Made by a program: the position numbers and the translations under genes. DNA of 64,000 bases, from the NCBI GenBank assembly GCA_900073065.1, contig FJOG01000010.1, forward strand, positions 765,178 to 829,177, written 5' to 3'. The notes beneath the pieces are model-generated. The model was not told the DNA's origin, made no database searches, and saw nothing but the letters and a program-made list of their open reading frames with translations. Of the stretch, positions 24,886 to 35,738 are shown piece after piece; within the stretch, counting starts at the first letter, position 1; the number at the start of each line of letters is the position of its first letter. Source of the stretch: Phialocephala subalpina (Eukaryota > Ascomycota > Leotiomycetes > Helotiales > Mollisiaceae).

Positions 24886-26728
24886 ATGACTGATTTGAAC
24901 TCTACAGCAGTAAGAATGTCTTCCAGTACTCAGCCAACGGCTGGTTTGACTTCTACTGGACTCGAGAGCCAGTCCCCTAAAGCTGCCTCCTCTTCCTCAG
25001 AATGTAAGTGGCGCCTACACCGCTTTTGATAGATGGTATTCTAACCACCACCCTAGCTATTCCCAGCCAAACTACCTCCTACAAGACCCCGAACGAGAAC
25101 ACAATATCCCTGAATGCCGATCTTCATTGCCCCCACGAAAACAGGCATGGGTACGGATTCTTCTGCCCTACTTGTAGAAGTATTCCTATGGAGTGGGGTA
25201 TGAAGCTTCCTCGATTCTATGCTTCAGGAAATCTTGTCAAGGTCGGACCATCGGGAGGAGCGGTTGAAGGCGTACAACTCCAGGACGAAGAAGCGATCGC
25301 TGTACTCTCAACAATTATTTATGCCGATGTCCGTGGTATACACTACGCTAATATACCTGGCCTTTTGGCATTGATGGAAAAGCACCCGAAGTCTGTTGAG
25401 GCAGGTCAGCGACTTGCAGAGATGTATCAGATCATCCACCGAGCTTCTCGCAATGAGCCCGAGGACACTGTTCTAGTGTTCTACGAGCTGGTTGAGCGCT
25501 GTTTACAGAACCCCCGCCAGCCTGCAAAGAAATTCGTCATCAAGGAACTCAGCAAGCTTGCACAGTTCCAAGACTTACCAGATGGTTTGGAGCCCGAGAT
25601 TCCTCCCCAAACTTTCAAGACTGGATCTCAACAACCTGTCACCAAGGCCTCTACACCAGATCAGGATGAAGATGGAGGTGAACAGCTGAATTGGATCAAG
25701 AGACCAAATCTCACTGCAGCCCAAGCGCACACCCCTGCCCAACGTGGAAATTGGAAATTTGTCGACGGTACCGATCTCAGAGATGCTGTTGTGGGAAAGC
25801 CAGAGCCTTGGAAGTGGTTCTTGGTCCACGAGGACAAGGATGACCCAAGCAAGATCGATGTCCGACAATATCCGAAGATTCAAGACTTCGACTGGAATGT
25901 AAGTGTCAATTTCTCGGAGAATTATTCCCTCTTTCGTGTTGTCTTAGGAGTGCATCGCACTCCAGTTGTGCTTCAGCAGCGCTCCTTAAATATCCTAAGA
26001 ACAGTAAACTGACTCTGTGATCTTAATGAGCAGGATCCTAATTGCGTCAATGCTTTCAACAAGAACAGAAAGCAAATAATTGACCGTACCGAAGCTCCGC
26101 AGAAGGACTCCCGCCCACCATGGACTATCCAAGAGAAGAAGGTCTTGGAGCAACTTATCCGAGAAGACTTGAAGGCAGGAAAGACGGGCAAGACCCTGGA
26201 CTGGAACAGTATTGCCGAGCGCTTAGAGAAGAATTTCGAGACTGTTTTGCAGAAGGAGGGCACTGCTCTAGCCCAGACAAGCAGAAAGGTGAAGGTCAGT
26301 GGGTCTTTCCGCTAAAGAAGGACCCAAAGCTCGCCAAGGAACGTCTCGGACCAGCCAACCGTAGCGGATCTGCGGTCAACCTTCAAGCCAAGAAGTATCA
26401 TGACATTCTTGCTTTGATGGATGGCTCTGTGGTTGAGGATGGCAGCTCCAAGATCGTGGGCATGATGGGCAATGGTGGCGATGGCATTGGACATGAGGCA
26501 AACGAGGGCATCCTGGGTAATGGTTCTCCTACGCTAAAGAAGCGAAAGCGAATGGCTGATGAGGAGTTGGAGACGGGTCAGGCACATGTTGGTGGAAAAG
26601 TTGGTTCCGATGATGGTAGCCAAGGATACATGACCGTTACATCGAATCCAAAGGCGCCCCCGAAGACCCCTACACCAAAGAGACCAAAGAAGGACACCAA
26701 AGGAAAGACACCACAAACTCTTACTTAG
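24886..26728 (+). CDS. Array member A2: CHCC zinc-like motif, helical domain, Myb/SANT-like module
   Basis: Exons are 24886..25003, 25057..25898 and 26034..26288, then a continuation at 26318..26728. The zinc-like motif is C64, H70, C76 and C79, followed by PMEWG. The helical domain has EGVQLQDEEAIAVLS and KSVEAGQRLAEMY. Then come RGNWKFVDGTD, IDVRQYPKIQDFDWN, the LN-WR-like NAFNKNRKQI, and PPWTIQEKKVLEQLIRE with a second Trp (TLDWNSIAERLEKNF). The frame of exon 3 ends at TAA 26313 (413 aa). The Lys-rich tail with the paralog-like VNLQAKKYHDIL lies in another frame. Joining them needs either a frameshift or an unusually short 29-nt intron (26289..26317); the joined product would be 541 aa. 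A second start at 24916 is possible. Function is unknown, probably nuclear (KKRKR, KRPKKDTK). Confidence 0.7.
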
Positions 26729-27426
26729 AGTCCGGTTTCTCAGAAGTCTTCTCCGCCTCCACCTTCCTCGAATTCCATCAATTGGTATCAGGGATAAAGG
26801 GCTTTCATTTGGAAATTTTGCGTATACGGGATGAAAGGTCTTGCATCGGGTTGGTAGGACTTGGGATTGGGAGAAAAGATGTTTGGACATGGAGTAAATT
26901 CGGGATGGAGTTTGGGAACCTCATCAAGCTTTGAGCCACAAAATACAACTTCATACCCTTTCTTCATAAAGGAATTCATCATATTTTGTTTCTTCTCCAT
27001 GCAAGAATTTTTGAAATACTACGTGATATATATCCTTTCACTTCTAAAACCGTATTTCTTTTGGGAAGGATAAGCCAAACTTGAATCTTGATTGACTTCT
27101 AGCAAGCCTAGGTGATGCGTCCTGCAACTGTCAGAAGTATGAAAAAATTCAACAATGCAGTAGGAATTTAAAAGAGGATTTCATGTATATTCTGCTTCAT
27201 CAAAAACAACGCGGAACAAGAAAGCTCTATCACTCTTTTCAAGGCGGAGCTCGCTTACAATAGAGGACCTTTTCGGCTTCAATGTCGTCTCACTTCTGAA
27301 TATGAAGATAATTCACGCTAAGGATCAGCCGAGATCGGGTTTGTGAATGTAAAAGCCCGCACCGCATAACCTTCACTTCCTTTCAACAACACCTCGAAGT
27401 CTCCGAATCCTTCCTCAATAACGACG
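26729..27426. other. Intergenic A2-E3
   Basis: AT-rich. The 3' part is pyrimidine-rich just before E3 and looks like its promoter. No other feature is seen. Confidence 0.35.
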
Positions 27427-28141
27427 ATGCCTGCCAAGCGTAAGCGTGTCGGTGCCGCGAAGGTATGCTATCGTACGCGTGTGCTTAATTGGCAACTTGC
27501 TAATGTCTGTTGACAGGGAGGTGGTCGACCGGTGAAGAAGGCAGCACCCAAGAGACCAGCTCGAGAGCCAACCCCCTTGGAAGTATGTAACTCTAGACAG
27601 AGCTCACCAATAACCTCTATCTTACAGTAGAACTGGAAGATTGAGGTAGCTGAAGCTCGTGCTAATCCTGCTGCTAACGACACAGTAGGAACCCCATGAA
27701 GAAGTCGCAAGCGACACGGGCGATCCTACCGAAGTAGCCAAGGTCGACAGTGGCTGGTCAATGATCGAGCATAATTATCTGTTCGACCTAGTCAAGCATA
27801 AGCTGAAGCAAGAGAAGAGACAACTGAAGGTGCCTGACTTCGGTTCCATTGCAGACCAAATGGACATTGTCTTTGGAGGCAAGACGATCCAAGAGGGCGA
27901 TGCTATTGCCGTTACGAAATTCAAGAATGGGGTCCAAATTCCAGTCGTTGCAGGCTCTGAGTTCCCTTACAAGGTCCGGACTGCCAATTCCTTGCATTCC
28001 TATGCGATGCACATCAACAGACCCAACCGATCGATCTACGATCAGCTCTACAAGGAGTTGAAGGCAAGAAACTTCGAAGACAGTGATGATGAGGAAGAAG
28101 AGGTCGATGGCGAGGATGACGATGGATACGAGGAATATTGA
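27427..28141 (+). CDS. Array member E3: short Myb/SANT-like protein with acidic tail
   Basis: Exons 27427..27462, 27517..27582 and 27689..28141 give 184 aa. The N-terminus is basic (MPAKRKRVGAAK, then KKAAPKRPARE), a likely nuclear signal. The half-module reads GWSMIEHNYLFDLVKHKLKQ, then LKVPDFGSIADQMDIVFGG. The tail motif is NSLHSYAMH, matching NSLHSYVTR of E5. The C-terminus is strongly acidic (EDSDDEEEEVDGEDDDG). The 106-nt second intron contains an internal CAG and could hide a small extra exon. Phases agree in the model given. The gene is intact and lies 0.7 kb downstream of A2 on the same strand. Confidence 0.72.
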
Positions 28142-29401
28142 GCTTTCAGGGATGGACATTGAGGTTTCGTTGACTCGATGGGACTTTTCTACGATTGAGG
28201 ACGTCGTCGTCGTATGATTCGGTAGTAACAGGGACCTTTCGCATGGTAGGGAACAGAAACGAGAGGCTCACGACTTCGAAGTAGATAGTCCTAAGCTATG
28301 AATGGAACTCAATCAGCCTAGGATGTGCCATTAAGCAAGTGAAAATTAGCTCTTCGCATCGTGTCCCTTTCAGAGTGATGGCAGGCGGGTGTGGCAAGCT
28401 ACATCCACAACACTTACAACTTACACAAGTTTAATACGTACCCAAGCATTAACCTTGAGTAAAACTCCTTCGACCTAAGCAGCTTCGTGCACCGTGTTAT
28501 TTCTACCGATACTGGTGTTGGGAGCTGTGGCATCCTGAAGTGTCAGGAAGGAGACACTTTTGTGCACGGACCACAAATGTTTACCCGTCCAAAAAGTATC
28601 AATTGCATCTCCAACAATTGAGATTTATACAATTTCGCCACTCGAGTGATCCGGTCCGTTTAATGTTTGAATTAATTCTAGACTTCAGATACGCAACGCT
28701 TCATATAGGTATAATATAGCTAAGAGCGCTGTAAGGTTTGAGTCTTAGACCAGGAAGTATATTTCGCTGGAAGGACATATCCAACGCAAGACTGAACTCG
28801 AACATTGTCGCAAAACATCAGATGAAGTAAGCTTTTGAGACACGTGCAAAGTGGCTGCTAGTGGATCTCTAATTCCCTGATTCAGATATTGATAGCATAA
28901 AAGCACTACGGCTCTGCAATTCGCTAATGTCAACGCAAGGTCAACACCACCTCTTGCAAATTTGCAAAGAATTGTTTGACGTCGAACCAACTTGCCACAT
29001 AAATAAATTGCAGGTACGTAGCTCTTGTTCATTTTCCCTTGGTTTTCTGCGCATCGCATCATGTGCTTGCTCAAGTCTGTGCAAAGCCATGCTTCTGGAT
29101 CTTTTCGAGTTTCCGGAGGCATGCAAGACTTGAGCACAACTGCTGTCAACCCTCCCCATGGGTACGATCCGAGCCTAGGAGGCTTTCCTTGCAGGATCTT
29201 TTTCTGTACCACAACTTTCGACTCCCATCTTAGCCACCCCTGAACAAAGCGAGCCCCTTTCTTCACGCGTTCGGTTATTGCTATTGCACCAAATCCGTTA
29301 CCCAAACCTTTTTCAAGTTTGAAACCCTAACTACCGGTCCTTCACGGGCCAGGGGCGCTTCCGATCATCTACTGACTGAAGACTCTCAGGAATGGCGGAG
29401 G
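28142..29401. other. Gene-free stretch E3-A3
   Basis: A 186-codon minus-strand frame (28745..29305) is the longest open stretch. It has many Cys, Arg and Gly residues with no motif, and I regard it as chance. I see no repeat. Confidence 0.3.
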
Positions 29402-31216
29402 ATGACCAACGCGCTGATAGCTAGACAAGAGCAAAGCTCTGGATCTTCGGGCCTTAATCAGCAAAGCGTGCAAGTCCAACCGACAGGCAAGTGTAGATCA
29501 GCAGGAGCAGAATTGAGAAATGCTAATCTTCTTTAGTTGAAATCGTAATGAACGCTCCACTTCCTCTCGAATCTTCCCAAGACTCAACGGCCACTCCAAA
29601 ACAATCCACCGATATTAGCGAAACCGAACCTTTAGTTTTTTGGCAAAATTCTCCTTTCGAGCCTCCAAGTATCGATCGCGTCTCCAATGACTGGAATAAC
29701 AGCTGCCCAGAACGTAAGAACCATTCGTTTGGTACCTTCTGCCATACCTGCCGAGGCCAGCCGATGGAATGGCTTCTTGAAGGCCGACCAATTGTTGCGG
29801 ACGATAATGGCAAACCATTGAAGATTGGATCGGAGGTGAGCATGGTTGAGGGCGTGCATTTGCAAGACAGGGATGCCGTGGCAGTGTTGCCAATTTTAGC
29901 CTATCTTGATGCGACAAGCCAGCAGTATACCAAGATCAAGGGGTTCGTGGAGATTATAAAGGAAGAAAATTATCGAGAGTCCGTGGAAGCTGGTCAACGA
30001 ATCGCCGATGTCTATCATGAACTTCGTCGCCAAGCTCTCCATCAAAATGACAAGCTCCCTAAGTTCTTCGAAATCGTCCACGAGGCATTGCTCAACCCAA
30101 CTCTCCGAGCCGATCAGTACGAATTGAAAGTTATGAGAGCCTTTGTCCCGGTCCCGCGAGATCCCATGTCGAATATTGTCTAAGCCGAATCCACCAGAGA
30201 CATGCTGGAGAGCCGGCAAGCCAACCTCAATGGCGCGGAAGATCCTGACGCTGACCTCTTGATGAAGTCTAGACATATTCTCACTCCAGAAAAAGCCAAA
30301 AAGCCAGGTCCAAGACTCAAGGAGGGGGGAAAGTCGCAGTTTGTCGAAGGAACAGACCTCAGTGATGATGTGCTTGGCCAGCCAACCCCCCACAAATTCT
30401 TCTTGCTTCGTCAAAAGATGAACGGCCCTTCTTTCCAGGACCTTCGAGAGTATCCCGGCTGGCCAGGCTTCAAATGGGACAATGAAGTCAGCATCAGATC
30501 TTTGAATAGGCACCGCGACCAGATAATCTACCGTATGGACGGTACTACTTGCGCTCCCCGCGTCCCGTACACGGAGCTGGAGAAGGATACGTTGAAGAAG
30601 CTTATCAAGGAGGAATTGGATGCTGGCAAGACTCGCCAGTCAATCAAGTGGGATGAAATTTCTGTGAAACTCGCCAAGGCATTTGAAGGGGTTGAACAAG
30701 GCAAAGGCTCACGAATGGCACCTAGTGATGACTGGGATAACGAGGAAAAGAACTGGTTCTCGCCACAGGGGGATGAGCTTCAGGAGTCTCGATCTGGTCC
30801 AGTTGTTCAGTTAGCATCAGCAATCGAGACCCATGCCGGCAAGTGCCGCGATATTCGAACTCTTCTTGGTTTGCCTGCCATGAAAAAGCCAAAAGAACCT
30901 AAAACGCAAGAGAGGAATAAAGGAGGAGGAAGGTGTTGGTGATGGTGATGAGTCGATGGTGGCGGAGCAGGCGAGTATGACCCGTATGGCGAAGGAGAAC
31001 AGTAACGATGCAGATCCTAAGAACGATGAAGCTGGTAACGCGCTGACCACATCATCGAAGAAGGTCAAGAAACAGCAAGCTGAGACGAAGAGCAAGCCCA
31101 GAATAAAGGATCCGAAGTCGGCGAAGAAGGAAACCGAGAAGACTCAGGACAGTCTGCCAAGAAAGCCTCGCCAACCACCACCTACTTCTCCAGGTGCAGG
31201 TGACGTAGCGATCTAA
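29402..31216 (+). pseudogene. Array member A3: zinc-like/Myb-like paralog broken by TAA and a frameshift
   Basis: The best model starts at 29402 and uses a GC-AG intron (GCAAGT donor, 29487..29536), then continues from 29537. The motif C85, H91, C97, C100 is followed by PMEWL. The helical domain has EGVHLQDRDAVAVLP and ESVEAGQRIADVY. At 30181 an in-frame TAA stops the protein after 243 aa. The same frame continues at once with KSQFVEGTDLSDDVLGQP, REYPGWPGFKWDN, RSLNRHRDQII and VPYTELEKDTLKKLIKEEL, matching A2. Near 30920-30945 the frame is lost again. A Lys-rich tail (SSKKVKKQQAETKSK) continues in another frame to 31216. The two lesions argue for a dead gene. I found no in-phase intron that removes the TAA. 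Confidence 0.7.
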
Positions 31217-32386
31217 GGGGCTCCCTCCGGTCAGCTTCTCGAAGAATATCGTTTGGGGGCATTTCCATTTGGTTTTGGTTGGGTGTCGAGTCCGAGGGGG
31301 ATTTTTTTTGTGATTTCGGCTCTCTTTGGTGAAGGCCTGGGCGTGTCTGATAGGAAGATTCTTGGGATTCGAGAACAGAGCAGGGCGTTGGATGCAGAGC
31401 CGTTAATGTAAAAAACCCAAATATTCTTCCTTAGAACTGACTGCTTCCAATTTCGTAACCAAGTGAGCATTCGTCAATCAAAAACGTCCTAAGGGTACTC
31501 CCATGTATATCAGGCTGGCGATAGCGGTCTGACAGCATGATTTCGATCCTATCATAGGGCGGGGAAAAAACTACCTCTTTTTTTCTTTCGGTTTTGGTAG
31601 TTATCTGATGCATCTGCGTCTCTTCCTTTAGGGGAAATTGGGATTTCACAACTGGCCGATCTTTTCTGGAAAAAGAATTTGGGATACGCAAAAGGCGTTG
31701 CATGCGAGCATGATACGGGATGGCATAGATATTATGAATCCGCTTTCATCAATATTTGGGCTCATCAACTTGCTGCCATGAAAGTCCTTTACTTGGAGAG
31801 TGAAGGATTCTGAATCAATGCGATAAGTGTGGTGAAACCAACCAAATGATTGAACCCACTAATCAAGACTAGCTTTTCGAATAATGCTCAAAAGAGTATA
31901 TCGGAGTGGGTAATTCTTTAGACTATAATTGAGAGATTCAAGCTTTTCTAGGAAGCAGATCTGTTCAAGTGATGCTGCCAGCCCATAGACAAGGCCACGT
32001 GATGCCTTGATCGAAATATGAACTTGTGAGATAATATATAACCTAAAGTTTTGGGGATCTGATCCCTTACTCTCAAGCAAATAACACACCCAACTAAGCA
32101 TTATATATCTTCTATAGCTCCAAGGTAATTCCCTGTTATGAATCATACATAACCCCAAGAGTTTTCTACTCGTTGGCCCATCAATTGTGAACACGGAAAA
32201 ACCTGTGAAGAAAAGAGACTTAGCTAGCGCCTCCGAGATAATAATTGTCCGAAGCGTTGTTTTGGACGCGTGCTTTGATCTCTTTGGATTACGCGTCTTC
32301 CTTTTCAACCTCTACTAACTCCAGATCATAACCTCCTACCTCTTCGGCGCAATCACTTGACGCAAGAACTACACCTGTCCGCAACG
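31217..32386. other. Gene-free stretch A3-E4
   Basis: AT-rich. A 149-codon minus-strand frame (31859..32308) has no motif and overlaps what should be the promoter of E4. I see nothing else. Confidence 0.3.
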
Positions 32387-33470
32387 ATGGACAACCTTCT
32401 TCTAGACCCCAGTCTTCAAGCAGGAGGTCCCAATTACTCGAACGCAAGTTCTTCATCATCAGTCTCATCATCGACTGAACTTGGAGACCTCTCACATAGC
32501 TCTCACATGGCAATCCAGATTGAGCAGCCTCCCAGCTTCGGCGCAGGAAATGGTAAAGGACCTCTCGGCACGAGAGCTATACCACTTACCTCAATTCAAT
32601 TTTCAGCAGAGAATGCACCTAAATCTATGGTATGCCCTGCATAAGCACATTGGTCATTAATCGTTGCTAATTTTGTCATAGGTAATCAACGGAATACACT
32701 ACATGCTGTCCACAACTACTCCTGTACGTATCTCAGCGCAATGCACATACCTCTAGGTATGCTAAAGGCGTGGTAGCCCACTACAGCCGTTGTCATCGAT
32801 GTTGGATCAGCCTCAGAACGCAAGATATATCCTTACACGCTAGCAGAGTTGAACTATATCCTTGTACTCGTCGAGGAACTGGTTGGGAAGAGCAAACGAG
32901 CACTCTCTTCTAGCAACTCTGCTGAGAATTCCCGTAAGCTCAATGCCAAGTTTGCTGGTCATAAGGTATATCTTGATTCAATGTCTCAAAGTTTGGAGGA
33001 AATAATCTGACTCAAGATTCCAAATTCAGGTTGAACTAGGTGATGAGCTCACTCCAAGAACCGCGACAGGACCTACCACGAACGGCGCGACCAAGCGTAA
33101 AGGCGCTCGAGTTGCGAAAGACGAGTGGAATATCCCAGAACGAACTACTGCAGCTATCCAGGATTATATTACTAGAGGTATGCGGGAAGAATACAACGAG
33201 ATCTGCCAGAGATTAGTGGGAAAGAGAGATGAGATGTATGGCAGTCGACGTAGCGCACAGAGCAAGAAGCGTAAGGTGTATCACGTCGAGGGTGAAAAAA
33301 GCATGGCTCAAGGCATGGGAGTCTTTGATGGTATGATGGAGTCTGGTCATGAAAGTGTCCCAGCTCACGAAGCGCGATCCGCTCATGGTGAAGCTGAAGG
33401 ATACCAAACTTACCCTCCTTACCAGGACATCTGGGCACCTGCTCTTGCCTACCCCCCACCACATCTTTGA
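32387..33470 (+). CDS. Array member E4: four-exon gene with 42-nt second exon
   Basis: Exons 32387..32629, 32682..32723, 32777..32965 and 33030..33470 are all in phase and give 304 aa. The N-terminus is Ser/Asn-rich. The 14-residue exon VINGIHYMLSTTTP is the counterpart of VIDGYHYTLSQDRP in E6. Exon 3 carries the half-module (YPYTLAELNYILVLVEELVGKSKRAL, split here as YPYTLAELNYILVLVEEL and VGKSKRAL) and ends LNAKFAGHK. Exon 4 has QDYITRGMREEYNEICQRLV, matching YDYVTRGHQDEYNALCQ in E6, then a basic KKRKVYHVEG. The Trp of the module is replaced by Tyr. The gene structure is the same as in E6, which lies 0.8 kb away on the other strand, tail to tail. Confidence 0.72.
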
Positions 33471-34296
33471 ACTACCTAGATAGCAAGGGCCAGGGTCAAG
33501 TTTTTTGGCCTCAATGTAGAGTAGCTACAATACAAGAGCTCCGGATGGGATTAAAATTTGCTCCTCTTACTCAAATAGCTCTTACTACGTCTCAATCTAC
33601 CCTTATCTCAGACGTGACTGAAACGTCAATATTTCGAGACACACTGGTATTCTCCATGCTGGAGTGACTTTGCGGGACGTCAGCACTGTTGGCGTCTTGT
33701 CTGAAATTGCTTTCTTGAGATGGGTTTCAAAGTCTCCACCGAGGTTTTGGGAATGTTTGCTCTGGGTAAGTTGGCGAATCTGGTGGAGGAGGCAGTAGTG
33801 AAGTGAGCTGAAAGTAAAACTATCACTGGGAGGAGATGACTACTGGGTTGAAGGATCATTTCGAGGATGCTACGCAAAAGTTAGGCAACCCATTGGCTCA
33901 GTTAAATCATTACGAGAATGGAAAGGTGATTGTCATATACGAGAATCCTATGAAGCTGAAGGAGTACAGGATGGGGAGTGTTGATAGGGGTGCTCCTACA
34001 GGATATGCTTCTATAGATATAATGCTCAAGTGAAGGTATTCTACTTGGGCAGCGCTGTACTTGGGTGAGCTGAAGCATTCGATGCTACCATCGCAAATGT
34101 GATGCTTCCACCGTTTCGATGCACAACAGTTCACGGGACTTTAAGATGATGTATAGTAGGCATCGCAGAAACGCGGAATTTAGTGGAGGGTGCCATGCAG
34201 GACGAGTGCTATCTAAAGACTATGGCCCCGCAGAGGTGTTTTCGAAGCGCTAAGTGTATCTAATCTACATGCAGGCATTGTCCTTCGCTACCCGAG
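33471..34296. other. Intergenic between convergent E4 and E6
   Basis: This holds the two 3' ends. A 65-codon plus frame at 33836 (KVIVIYENPMKLKEYRMGS) has a plausible composition but no support. Confidence 0.3.
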
Positions 34297-35485
34297 TCAT
34301 TTACTGGCCTGGTAGCTATTGATGAGATGGCTGCCAAATGCTGTGGGAGGAGGAGGTGGTTGGTACTGGTTACCTTGAGGTTGACCGTAAGCAGATTGAC
34401 CTTGGAAGCCTGGGAGATTGCCATAACCTGGTTGCTGATAATGGCCAACACTAGCACCTGCCATACCTCCCATGACTCCCGTACCTCCCACGACTTCCAT
34501 GCCTGTTCCATATCCGCCCTCATTAATCACACCTGCACCTTCTTTACCCTCGTCATTCTCCTCGACCCTAGCTCGCTTGGTGACATAGCCATATTCTTCC
34601 CCAGATAGTCCCACCACAGCTTGGCACAGAGCATTGTATTCATCCTGGTGACCTCGAGTAACATAGTCATATACCCCATGGATAGTGCGAGTTGGATTGG
34701 TGTGAGCTGATTTTGAGAAGCGGTCAACCTTCTTGGTGCGGTCGACTCCAACTCTCCCTGATGCTGGGCCTCGTGGAGCGCGGGGAACGAGTTTTGTGCC
34801 TGCGGGGTGCTGCATCCATGTCAGCACGTCTTGCAATTTCGGAAGAAGAATTATCTGTTGTGAAAGCAAAACTTGCAGTTACACCAGAACATTTGTCGTT
34901 CATAGCACGAACAATCGAATCGAAGTCGCCCTCTGATAATGCTGCCTTCTGCTTCTCAAGCATAGCCTTGACGAGAGCGAACACAACCTCATACTCCAGG
35001 AGAGTCCAGATTGCCTTGACTGGTGGTGCGGCCGATGTCGGAATAGAGGATGCGCCTGAGTTAGTCTTTGGTGCCGAAGTTGGGGCTGGAGCATTGGGTG
35101 CCCAAGCTGCGGGGTCGAGGGGTGCCGAAGTTGGGGTCAAGGCAGATACCAGGGCCGGGCCCAATGGTCTCGTAAACGGCCATGGGTTGTCTTGGTTTAC
35201 TTTGATACCCAAGGCTCTCATAGGCTACAGCACTTTTAGCAGCCTGTGTAATGTAGTTGAAGAAATACGTACGGGACGATCTTGGGACAATGTGTAGTGA
35301 TACCCATCGATGACCTATGATAATTTAGCAACACTCAATAACCAAGGCGACTATGTGGTCCATACCAGAGATGTAGGAATGTGCTCGTCTGAGAGAAACC
35401 AAGGGCGTTTAGGGGGCATCAGCAGGTTGCCTTCGAGTCCATTGACTTGGCCACTGGCGCGATTCTCCTCCGGTGGTTGAGACAT
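34297..35485 (-). CDS. Array member E6: paralog of E4, same exon structure
   Basis: Exons 35366..35485, 35273..35314 (42 nt), 34883..35224 and 34297..34809, with introns of 51, 48 and 73 nt, give 338 aa. Exon 1 ends IPTSL. Exon 2 is VIDGYHYTLSQDRP. Exon 3 has a Pro/Ala-rich stretch, then IWTLLEYEVVFALVKAML and LSEGDFDSIVRAMNDKCSG. Exon 4 has GRVGVDRTKKVDRFSK, YDYVTRGHQDEYNALCQAV and a long Gly/Tyr/Gln-rich C-terminus (GYGNLPGFQGQSAYGQPQG) of prion-like composition. The third splice could use nearby alternative sites, and I chose the pair that gives CSG-HPAGTKL. The start faces the start of B across 253 bp. Confidence 0.72.
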
Positions 35486-35738
35486 TCTCGAGTATGTCTT
35501 GCAGAATTCAAAATATGGACTTTGGAGTCGTCAAAGAAGAATTTCCCATATGCGTGATCTTTCTGGGAGGTGCAACGATTTGCGATCTGGATTTTGATCG
35601 CGGGTTTTAACAAAGTCGCGCGTGTGTCGGAAGCGAACCGCGCTAGTGACAGCTTTATGGCCCATTGCGCCTCATCCTCGAAGCTCCGCAAACAACTTTG
35701 TTCCCACCTATACTTTCTTCTACTTCATAATCATAATC
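35486..35738. promoter_or_regulatory. Divergent promoter region E6/B
   Basis: Two array genes start 253 bp apart in opposite directions. The region should hold both promoters. I see no recognised binding site. Confidence 0.45.

Noticed and set aside
28745..29305. 186-codon minus-strand frame between E3 and A3
   Set aside because: Cys/Arg/Gly-rich with no motif and no paralog in the array. Probably chance in the A3 upstream region.
30135..30185. A short GT...CTAAG intron to remove the TAA in A3
   Set aside because: The possible segments are 34 or 40 nt and shift the frame, so the downstream module would be lost.
31859..32308. 149-codon minus-strand frame upstream of E4
   Set aside because: No motif. 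It overlaps the expected promoter of E4.
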